DNA from: Apostichopus japonicus
Lineage: Eukaryota > Echinodermata > Holothuroidea > Aspidochirotida > Stichopodidae
Length of the DNA: 64,000 nt
Direction of reading: 5' to 3'
Assembly: GCF_037975245.1 (NCBI RefSeq)
Contig: NC_092576.1
Span: 4,606,001 to 4,670,000 of the forward strand
The translations under genes and the position numbers were made by a program. Positions 12,501 to 24,500 of the stretch are shown here, piece after piece. The first letter of the stretch is position 1, and the number at the start of each line of letters is the position of its first letter. The notes under the pieces are model-generated. The model was not told the origin of the DNA. It searched no databases and was given only the letters and a program-made list of their open reading frames with translations.

Positions 12501-15500
12501 CAACCAAAACAAAGGTTAAAGTTAAAAAGCTAAGTGTTTCAAATAACAGCTACATCTCACCGTCTATGGATTTTTTTTTTTCTGTGACAGATACTGTATT
12601 GGTGCACGATGTTTGGCAGTTGTACAACTGTGTTCGGTCGCTACGGAAACTATGCCATGGCAACCACTATGAGGATCTTGTTGCTAGTGAAGATTTGGCA
12701 CAAGTTACTGCTAAAAGTATAGCAGAAGACATCATCTGCAGGTAAAAGGATGATTTATTTTTATTATTTATTCTTTAAATGATAAATTAATAGTCATCTG
12801 CAGGTAAAATGGTGATTTAATTGAGAACAATGGAAAGATATGCAGGTAAATGTGACATGAATGTGACTTAATGATAACAATGGAAAGATATGCAGGTCTG
12901 TGATGGGAATGTGACTTAGTTGAGAACAATTAAAAAATGTGCAGGTTAATGTGTGAAGGCAGCCAAATCCAGGCCACAGAAGATCTTAATCCCACCCTCC
13001 TGCCTCCCTCCCCCCAAAAAAAACATTGAAAAGAATAACAAAATGTCCCACAATGTTGCACTAGTTGGGTGAGCAGTCTGTTTAGTGCTTAGACTTGCTC
13101 ACCGTACCTATATATCCTACACATTACTAAAATCTAAGTAACCATGATAGTTTGACTCTGCCTGGCACTTTGCTCCATCCCAATAATTTTCTTTCTGGCC
13201 CTCGTGGAAAGTCAATTAAGAAGCCCTGATTTAAACCGCATGTCTTCGAACAGCTGTGAGCTTTTGTTATTGCTGGTAGACCCTGATATTAACCGAATGC
13301 CTTCAAACAGCTGTGAACTTTTGTAATTGCTGGTAGACCCTGATTCAAACCGAATGTCTTCAAACAGCTGTGAGCTTTGGTTATTGCTGTTAGACCCTGA
13401 TTTAAACCGAATGCCTTCAAACAGCTGTGAGCTTTGGTTATTGCTGTTAGACCCTGATTTAAACCAAATGCATTCAAACAGCTGTGAGCTTTGGTTATTG
13501 CTGTTAGACCCTGATTTAAACCGAATGTCTTCAAAACAGCTGTGAGCTTTTGTTATTGCTGTTAGACCCTGATATGAACCAAATGCCTTCACACAGCTGT
13601 GCGCTTTTGTTATTACCTACAAACAGCTGTGTGTTTTGTTATTGCCTTCAAACAGCTGTGTGTTTTGTTATTGCCTGCACACAGCTGTAAGTTTATGTTA
13701 TTACCTTCAAACAGCTGTGTGTTTTGTTATTGCCTGTACACAACTGTGTGTTTTGTTACTGCCTTCACACAGCTGTGTGTTTTGTTACTGCCTTCACACA
13801 GCTGTGTGTTTTGTTATTCCCTTCAAACAGCTGTGTGTTTGTTATTGCCTGTACACAGCTGTGTGATTTGTTACTGCCTTCACACAGCTGTGTGTTTTGT
13901 TACTGCCTTCACACAACTGTGTGTTTTGTTACTGCCTTCACACAGCTGTGTGTTTTGTTATTGCCTTCACACAGCTGTGTGTTTTGTTACTGCCTGTACA
14001 CAGCTGTGTGTTTTGTTACTGCCTGTACACAGCTGTGTGTTTTGTTACTGCCTGCACACAGCTGTGTGTTTTGTTATTGCCTTAAGACAGCTGTGTGTTT
14101 TGTTATTGCCTTCAAACAGCTGTGTGTTTTGTTATTGCCTTCAAACAACTGTGTGTTTTGTTATTGCCTTCAAACAACTGTGTGTTTTGTTATTGCCTTC
14201 AAACAGCCGTGTGTTTTGTTATTGCCTTCACACATCTCTGTGTTTATGTTATTGCTGTTAGACCATTCTTTAACCTTTCCTCTATTACAGTCCTGATGTG
14301 AGTGAGCTAGTTCTGTTGTTAGAAAATCTCCACAAACCGAGCAGAGCTCTGAAGACCGTTCTTGAAATGTTAGACTTGGCTGAAGGCAAACCAGATGGAC
14401 TTTTACCAAGTGATGGTAAGAAACAAACCCTAAAGAAAAACTCAATAAAATTCATCGCCTGACAGCATTGTATATACATTCTTATAAAAAGAAACATTCA
14501 CATTATCATATTGCACGTTAAAATCTGAAACCCTTTGGAATTTTCTTGTGGCTGCGTTCAAGACATTGTGTCCCACCCCCCTCCTATTATCATTGTTGCT
14601 TGATGCCATGGCCTAAATCTGATATTCAAATTTAATGTTTTTTCTTCTTATGTATCATAGATTTTATTTACTCCTCTGAGCCGGACATGAGACTGTTTGG
14701 TGACATCAGCACCAGGATGCTGGCAGCTGGTTTTTCCTCCTTGGTTGCTTCTCGCTTCCATTTCTTGGTGGACTTACTGCTCTTGGAGAGCATTATGGAC
14801 AAACTGGCGATGAGGGTAAACGATTATTCAATCAATAATAAAGACACTTTCCTTGTTTATCCATCATGTCCAAGTTCTCAAGCAGACATCTTTGTGGAGA
14901 CTGAGGGGTAGGGATGAACTTTATAATGATTTTGATGTCACCAATTCCTTGCAGGGGCCAGATGGATGACCAAAGACCTCAGTTCATTCTGAATTCATCA
15001 GCTCCTACTATCAATAGATTAGGTCAATATATTATAAATGTTGCACAAGGGAGCTTAGTATTAGTCAGCACAGGTCTGGTTTATAGGGAAAATATGTATT
15101 ATTTCTTGTGACAACATAAGTTTTCATGTTGAAAGCCATGGTACATTTTAAGAAAATTCACCCAAGAAATAACCTGAGCACGAAAAAACCCCCAAATAAC
15201 CAAATGATTGATCGCTCTCATGCCCCAGTCCCCCCTACATCGAGACTGTAACTTTGTTATCATTGTAAGAGAAGAGCAAGATATATGTACAGGTAAAATG
15301 CGATGGCCAAGAAATGTTATTACGTCACAAACATTGATACCTTCTAGGCTGTTTTTTTTTTTGGGGGGGGGGGCTTTACATTCAGAGACTTCTGAAAGTG
15401 AACCAGGATTTTGTTTTAATGTTACACGATTTTTTTTGTTCTAGCTGTCAGGTGAAACCAGGATTTTGTTTTAATGTTACACAATTTTTTTTGTTCTAGC

Positions 15501-18500
15501 TGTCAGGTGAAACCAGGATTTTGTTTTAATGTTTCACGATGTTGTTGTTCTAGCCGTCCAGGTGAAACCAGGATTTTGTTTAAATGTTTCATGATGCTTT
15601 TGTTCTAGCTGTCCAGGTGAAACCAGGAATTTGTTTTAAATATTTCATTATGTTTTGTTCTAGCTGTCAGGTGAAACCAGGATTTTGTTTTAATGTTTGA
15701 TGATGTTTTTGTTCCAGCCGTCCAGTGACAAAAAATTACAGTCAGCATTGGAGGAGACTCTCATCCCAGAAACAGCGAAACTGATGCAAGCTTACCTGAG
15801 TCTGCATAGATTCAGTCAGTGGGAAGCTACTACAATACAGTCAGGATCAATGTAAGTGTCTAGTACCTGAATTCAGCCAATAGGTAGATAACAATACATT
15901 AGTATACTAAGCCTATGGAGCCTATGAGAAGCTACTACAATACAGTCAGGATCAATGTAAGTGTCTAGTACCTGAATTCAGCCAATAGTGAGATTGGGAG
16001 GGGGGGGGGGGAAGGGGTGTTGTATACAGAGCCCACGGAGGGAAAATTGTATATTTCCACCTTGTCATTGTCTTTAGTGGTGTGCAATCCCTCGAATACC
16101 AGATTTGTGTACTTTCTTCCATAAAGTGAATGGGGAGGGGGTTGGGCGAGGGGCTTTATGTAGAGCTTCAGAAGAAATCTAATAATTCCACCTTATTCTT
16201 TTCTTCCCTCCAATTTCCCCTCGTTTACTTTTTTCATCCAGAGAATGAGGTGGATTGGGAGAGGGGGTGGGGGTCTATGCAGAATGTAAGGAGGAAAAAA
16301 TTTAATATTTCCACCTTATTTTAGTCTGCAGAGGTGTTTAGTCCCTCCAAATCCTGTTGTTTTACTTTCTTCAAACAGAGAATCGAGCATTCGTCAGATG
16401 GCAGCCCTTGAAATATCCGAATTTAACTATGAAGAGTCTGCAGTTGGAGCCAACCCTGGCGATGCTAACAATCTTACTGTAGTGGAGCTGTTTATTGCAG
16501 GGTCTGGAGGGGTATATATGAGGGCTATCCTGGGACAAGGAGAGGGTCAACTTAGAGAATGGAATTCTTTGTCATACCACGCTATCATCACCCTAGCCAA
16601 ACTGATGTATCCTTTAGTTTGAAAGTCGATAATATGTTTAGCTGAGATTATTATTTTTTTTAGTTGCATTACTACGTTTTGGCTCAGAGATGGTATATTT
16701 TGATCCACTTAACCTTCAAGTGCTCCAGGACGTAGGTCATAGTAGGTGCTCTGTGATATGCTCACACAGACGGAGATGTGTTTCAAATGACTTGTTAAGG
16801 CTGTTATCATCCTCCTGTTGAAATATCCTTGAAACTTGATGTATATTTAATGTTTACTAATAGTTGCCAATTTTCTCTGTGCTTAAAATTTCATCAGTAT
16901 GCAAAAATGTTTAGTAGAAAAATTATTTTCATCTGTTGATAGATGATTTAAATATTGGCTGAATTGCCCTGATGGCAAATATGAAAAAAATTGGAACTTT
17001 TACCAAAATTATGATGCTGTTGTTTTAAGTATATACGATGTACACAATTTCCATCGTTCAAAAAAAAAAAATGAAAAAAAAAAAAAAAAAAATGAAAAAA
17101 AAAATGTTTTCCTTAAACTGATGTTTTCTTTTTACTACTCTAAGGTGGCCTATAAGTGCCAGTTTTATTTTCCCTGAATTCCTGATGAACAAATGCCAGT
17201 ACACAAATGTTGAGGTGAGTAAAGATCTTGTCCAGCCTTTATAGAGCATGACACATATTGGGGATGCATGGACAGTTGTAATGAATGGCGCATTATGTGT
17301 CATATGCCACTTGTATGGGATTTTGTAATATCAAGTTCATGAGAGAAATTTTACTGCAAGTATGGTTTATGCATTGTGATGTTAAATGGTTTTCTATTCA
17401 GTCAGCACCATATTTGTTGTTCCTACTGACTACATTTCTCAGCAAGTTTTATATTAAACCTGTCTTGCAAGTCCATATCCACCCATTTGCTTTTATAGTT
17501 TTTTATCCCCATGTATCACTTTCTCCTAGAAATATGTCAAGCTGTTAGACAGATGGTGTGAATGGAATGCGGCCTCGAGACGGTTCATGCTGGGTCACAG
17601 CTACCTGAATCTCGGAGCTCCGGAAAAAGCTGTCGCCTGCTTCACCCAGGCCGCTCACCGTGCAACGAAAGAGGATTTTCTGATGAGGAAGATATTACCC
17701 ACGGATGAGCTGGAGGGGAAAAGAGAGGACACTGTTTATCATTTAAAGGTAACGAAAATTATAGAAGGCCAGAATCAACAGAAAACTGGCAGGAAAATGG
17801 GAAACCATATAAGACTGATGACAGAGTAAACTGTTATCTCTTGGACTAATCGAAAAGAATGTATATATCATGAAACATCAAAATAAATATATCAATTATG
17901 ACTTTTCTGGTAACTTACAGAAGCCTTTAATTACCTTTGAGACATCTTCTTTTCCTCCTCTGTGTTTAGGTTATCCGTCTCTTGGAGCAGTTTTCTATTC
18001 CAGACCTGGTGATAGAATATTCACAATCAGCACTCAGCTTCGCAGTGCAAGGAGATAAAAATATCGTAAGTGAAAAAGAAATATTGGTTATTTAAGACTT
18101 CAATATTCTTCAAGTTGGTTTCTTTTGCAAAGTAATTGCTACTAGGTGCAGATTCGAGTCATTAAATTCTACTAGGTGCAGGTTCGAGTCCTTAATTTTT
18201 ACTAGGTGCAGGTTCGAGTCCTAGCCAGATCATAACGTTGTGTCCTCGGGTAAGGCACTTTATCATTTCACCCAGGTGTATAAATGGAGACCTGTGAGAT
18301 AAACTGTCAGTTGGGCGCTGTTTAGCTGCTGCCATGTGAAGGGATTGACTCTATGTTTGACAGGTTATTGTTGCCCAGGGTAATATTGTTAAGCGCCTTG
18401 AGCATATCCACCTTATCAGTGGATATGTCTGCGCTTTATAAATCCTCAGTATTATTATTAGATCGATCACTCTTGAAGTTGAATTATAAAGTAATGAACT

Positions 18501-21500
18501 TAGGTAAAATAAGTGTGATTCAGCATAAAAAAATCTGCATGATCTAGAAACAATGTAGTAGCATTGTTGTTAGTTTATAGTTTTTGTGTAACAGGTACAC
18601 AAATAATACCTCCAGAGTGGCCCCCTTATTTGTTTAATGAACCCTTTTTATGGTAATATGAATGTAACCCACTGACAACTAGTCTGACAAATCTTGGTTT
18701 GTTTCCTCCTCCAGCCAACATTATGGACCAAAATATTCAAACATGAGTTGGAGTTGGGACATCAAGACAAAGCCTATGCAGCCATTACAGCTAACCCAGA
18801 CCCTGAAATGTAAGTATCCTTACTCCTTCTGGAGAATGGACGAGGAGGGGATGGGAGGGGTGAGGGATAAAAATTGGGAGAAGGGGATATAGCCTGGACC
18901 CTTGGATATACGTAAAGTCACAACCACTCAGGGCCTTTTTTGGCCAAGGCAGCTAACCCAGACCCTGAAAGATAATTATCCTTTCTCCTGATGGAGAATA
19001 TATGGGGGGGGGAGGGGGGGTAGGGGGTAGGTGAGAAGTGGGAGAATGTATGGAGTTTGACCCATGGATGATATACATATTGACAACCTTCTCAAGACCT
19101 TTGTGGCTAAGACAGCTAACCCAGAACCCTACAAGTTAAGTATCCTTGTTACATCTGTGAGGGCGGTGTTGAAGGGAGACAGTATACCTGTCCACACTCT
19201 TTCTCGTACTCTTGCCCTCTGATGCAGAAATGCTTGTTCCAACAAGAAAGAAGAAGATACAGTAGGAAGCTCACAGCCTTTGGGCAATATTGTAGTCCAA
19301 GGGCTTTTAATGCTCGATGGTCATGTCACTTATGATTGAAACAGACAACTGTTGCTATGGTCACAAAATGACTTTGTCTTACTTAAGCCTGATTTAACAT
19401 TATGACCAGAAACCATTGTACAGATCCTCTGTGGTTCACCTGTATCACTATGCGGTTATGTTGTGTCTTCATTCTTTCCTTACAGACGTCGTGACTGCTT
19501 ACGTCAGTTCGTGGTCATCCTGTGTGAGAGAGGACAGTCTAAGGATCTGGTAGAATTGCCATACATTGATCTTCACGATGAGGTAAGAAGCTTGTGAGGT
19601 TTCTTGGTATTATTGAAAATCAAATTCACTGGAAACTCTTGGTCAAGAGTAATGTTAGCATATATCCTTAATATATCATTACCACTCAGCTGATTGTCTC
19701 AAGATATGAAGTGAACAGTTGATTTTAGATCTTACATTTTATGATCATAGTAGTAACTATCGTATAGTAGCAACTATCTTATGGTAGGAACTATCCTATG
19801 GTAGTAACTATCCTATGGTAGGAACTATCTTGTAGTAGTAACTATCCTATAGTAGTAACTATTGTATAGTAGCAACTATCCTAAGGTAGTAACTATCCTA
19901 TGGTAGTAACTATCTTGTAGTAGTAACTATCTTGTAGTAGTAACTATCCTATGGTAGTGACTATCTTGTAGTAGTAACTATCCTATAGTAGTAACTATTG
20001 TATAGTAGCAAATATCCTAAGGTATAACTATCCTATGGTAGTAACTATCTTGTAGTAGTAACTATCTTGTAGTAGTAACTATCCTATGGTTGTAACTATC
20101 TTGTAGTAGTAACTATCCTATAGTAGTAACTATTGTATAGTAGCAACTATCCTAAGGTAGTAACTATCCTATGGTAGTAACTATCTTGTAGTAGTAACTA
20201 TCTTGTAGTTGTAACTATCCCATAGTAGTAACTATCCTATAGTAGTAACTATCCTACTATCCTATAGTAGTAACTATCGTATAGTAGCAACTATTCCACT
20301 ATCATATATAGCTCATCTTAAGTTAATTACAGGCATTTGTTCACAACACCAGTAATTGGCATTTCAAATGTCCAACTTTTTCATATCTTCATAGTTCATC
20401 TTTTAGATGTGTTGGTCAGCATCGGTCTCATAATAGTTCGCTCTTTCCAAACGATTTGAATTTAATCATCAGAAAAACAGAGCACTTATTGTGACAGTTC
20501 GTTGTAACAATATGACGAGAATGGCTGTATTTTATACACTTACATTGTGATGATAATTTTTTTATGCAATAAGATGGTCGCCATCTTAGAAGAGAGAGCA
20601 AGGTCTGTAGACCTGACGAGAAACAGCTACTACGACTTACTCTACTCATTTCACATTCATCGAGGAAATTATAGAAAAGGTTTGTTGTAAGATAAATGAT
20701 AAATGAAAAGAAAAGCCACACTGTAATAGCACTAACAACTAAATTAACATGTCTAATGTCTGTCTGTCTGTCTGTTTATCTATCAGTCTGTCTATCTATC
20801 AGTCTGTCCGTCAGTCTCTGTCTGTCTGTCTGTCAGTCTGTCTATCTATCTGTCAGTATGTCTGTCTGTCAGCATGTCTGTCTATCTATCAGTCTGTCTG
20901 CATGTCTGTGTGACCACCATGCTGTCCAACTTACATGTTGGTCTTTCTGTCTGAGTGTGGGAAGCACAGGGGAACTGTTAAGCGTTGACAAATACATTTA
21001 GAGATTACTACTCGAAGGTAACTTCTCTGATGCCATACCTGGGCTTAAAATAACAATACAGCTGGCAAGCTTTGAAATTCCTAGTTTCCAACAAGATGGC
21101 CCCAGAATTACCCCCCCCCCCCCCTACCCCACCCTCCTCCCATTAATATACTAAGCCAACAGCAACTAATACTTCTCTAGAGTTTCACAGGAAAGGCTGC
21201 CATTTTGAATCCAGCTCAGGCTGCTCTCTTAATATGTAACCATTACTGCTCTGTTTCCTTTGTGTGCCTGTTTTGTTTGATTGTTATTTCTAAGCCATAA
21301 ACCATAACCATGTCACAAGATTTATATGTTTGCTTTCCTATTTTGATCAAACATCTTTGTGGTAGTATTTTCATAATTTATTGTAAGATTGTGATGTTGG
21401 GATTGTTCACAGTCTTGTCAAGTTGAAGGTATATCATTAAGTGTGATTTGATTATCACTATATAGCCGTATTTCATTATTACTTTAACTTAGTATATAGT

Positions 21501-24500
21501 TAAGAAAAATGTTTTCTAAGCATAAGATGTTGAATGCAATCTTCCATTCTTTATTCAAAACCAGCCCATTTACCTTTTTGTTTCTTTCTTGCAGCTGCCA
21601 GTGCGATGTACGAGCATGCTTCAAGGTTAGCTGTTGAACTGCCCGGAATCAACAGCTTGCAACAGCAGTGTAACTGTTATCTGGCCACCCTCAACACTCT
21701 GCGGATTGTTGATCCCAAGTACCAGTGGATCGTCAAGCCGGTAGCCATCTTGGTGGAAGCAGTGAGTATTTTAGAATACTCACCTTGTAGTTCTGGTGTA
21801 TGCAGAACATTAATGGAAGGAGTGGGTTGGGGGATGGGGGGTTGACGGGGGGAGGAATTATGAGGCCAACTTGTTGGAAACTTGGAATTTCAAAGCTGGC
21901 CAGCTGCACTGTTATGTTGGGCCCATGTATGGCATCAGAGAAGTTACCTTCGAATGGTAATCTCTAAATGCTCACAAATATGAATATGTATGGATGAAAC
22001 ATTATCCCCTAGTCTTGTTACACTTGCTGATTATCTTCTGTGCCATTAACTCATCAATATGTATGGATGAAACATTGTACCCTATTCTTGATACACGTGC
22101 AGAAAGCCGAAGACCTGGCTGGCGCTTCTCCAAAACGAGATTATGACGGTGACTTACGGAATATGCCGGGTAAGCTTGGACTGATTAAACTGGTTTAAGT
22201 AATGCATGTCTCTTACAGCTTTTTTATTTTTCTTCATTTTTTTAACGGCTGTTTGAAGTACTAACCATCCCTTCTTCAAAGGTCTTGATGGCATTTGTTT
22301 AATTTTAAGAATTGAACAGCTTAGGATAGATAGTACTATAGAGTAGTGTGGTAGTGTAAAAGACAAGAGTTAATGGTAGGGGAGAGTCACACAACACAGA
22401 GCTGCAAATTGAAGTGACCGTTGAAACATCTGTGTAATGTTTTATTGACCGTAGTACCCTACCTATATGGATAAGTGTGTTTTAGGTTTTGTAATGATGC
22501 TCCATCATTTTCACAGTGAAATAAATTTTCAATAAACTGATTAAAACACTATTGTAGTAGTCTAAATCTTTGGTTTACTTTTATATATGCTAATGATATG
22601 CAAATTAAGTGGCTGGTGGTTATGATACAATTTATTTTCCGTAATGTGTTTCCTCATGTACAGTAACACGCAGAGAAGTTCAAGTGTTGGAGCTAGCCGA
22701 TATTGAGAACGAATATCTTCTGGTGTCCGCTAGACGGAAGCTAGCTAACTTTGACTCTGAGTTTGATTTCATCTCAGGTAAGAGATATACTTTCACCGTC
22801 TTGTCAACAATCTTTTGTGAACACACCCTGATTTAGTGATATAGTGATATGGTGATTTAGTGATATAGTATTTAGAATCTGTTAACAGAGGACTTAAACT
22901 ACAGGTCACCAAAACTGTCTATATATTCATTTATAATGCTGAATCTGTCTACAACTCAGAGAGCCTTACATTTCTATACCAACAGCATGTTCTTGAGAAA
23001 CAAAGGAATTAATAAAAACAAGAAAAACAAAGAGAAAGCATTTTTCCTATGTCCTGGTTTTGCTTGGCCTCTGAAGATATTAAGATCCCTTTACGACCCA
23101 ATGTCAGGCCTCATCACTAGTTTACATTTACCTACACCTGCTCTATACATGTTTTTTGTTGTCTTCTTAATGCCACTTCTTCAAAAACAGTAGGGAAGAG
23201 TAATTGAGAATTTGGCACAAACATATATATATATATGAAAGAAACATCTAGACAGTGGAACAACTTCAATAATCCGCCAGGATTCGAACCTGGGCCTCCA
23301 GCAATGCACGCGGACGAGGTATGAACAAAACAGGGTCATGGATCATGTTACCTGCAGTGGATCAAAACCAGCAAAGGGAGGTTGTGGTTATCCCATTGCT
23401 TTCCTGCTTGTATGGTCTACATTTATGGTCATTATGTTTGTAATACAGTTAGTTCAGAAATAATTTGTCCAATGCTGTGAGTGCGAATACTTTAAACTGG
23501 CCCACTTCTTTAAGTTTTTACTCTATATCCTTTTCTAGCTACGGCCATGACAGTCGATGAAACTGTGGCAAACCTTGTCCGAGCCGGTCTCTTTGACTGT
23601 GCTATTGAAGTCTGTCAAAGCTTCAAGCTGAAGTTGACACCAGTTTTTGAGAGTCTTGCCTCAAAGTAAGTGTCATCTCATAACCTGTTAGACATGGTGA
23701 CTGTTTGCTGGTGTATGCTGGATGGTGTTGTGTATACATTTAATGCTATGTTAAATATCGCATAGCTGTCGGCTAAATAAATACCGCAAACTTTGACAGG
23801 GTGTTACCAGCATAAATGTTGAAGGATTAAAGGTAGGGTGATGGATTAGTTGAGTGCCAGAAAAACAAATCTGTCCACAGTCAGTAAAAGCCAGTTTTTG
23901 CTTTCGGTGACAGGTAACAATATCTGGAAACTTTCAGATATAAAGTCACTATGGATAGGTGAACTGACCAATGATGTAGCTCATGTTCTTGTTGCACATT
24001 ATATCTGTGGGTTTTATGTTCAACATTAATATTTTAATATAGTATAACCTTCTTCTTTGTCCATGTTTGTCCAGATGTGTTAGAGTTTATCGATATGAAT
24101 ATTTTCATACCATTAATTTTAACCTTCTTCTTTGTCCATGTTTGTCCAGATGTGTTACAGTATTTCCATATTAATATTTTCAAATCGTTAATTTCAACCT
24201 ACTTCTTTGTCCATGTTTGTCCAGATGTGTTACAGTATTTCCATATTAATATTTTCAAATCGTTAATTTCAACCTACTTCTTTGTCCATGTTTGTCCAGA
24301 TGTGTTACAGTATTTCCATATTAATATTTTCATATCGTTAATTTCAACCTACTTCTTTGTCCATGTTTGTCCAGATGTGTTAGAGTTTCTCGGTCAGGAG
24401 CTAACAGTAAGACATGGAGGTGGTTGTCTGCAAACACTCCAGCGAAACTGCACTGTTCTAAAGAATCCAGGTAACTTGAGTTTCATCATTTACATATCTC

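Noticed and set aside
13599-14301. Long Cys/Leu-rich open frames (up to 220 residues) on the + strand
   Set aside because: They follow the 29-bp minisatellite in all frames because 29 is not divisible by 3; no start context or domain, and they lie inside a NUP160 intron.
16398-16622. Exon 18 ending at its in-frame stop (TGA at 16619-16621)
   Set aside because: Ending there would truncate NUP160. Splicing at 16606 restores the conserved WP segment with matching phase.
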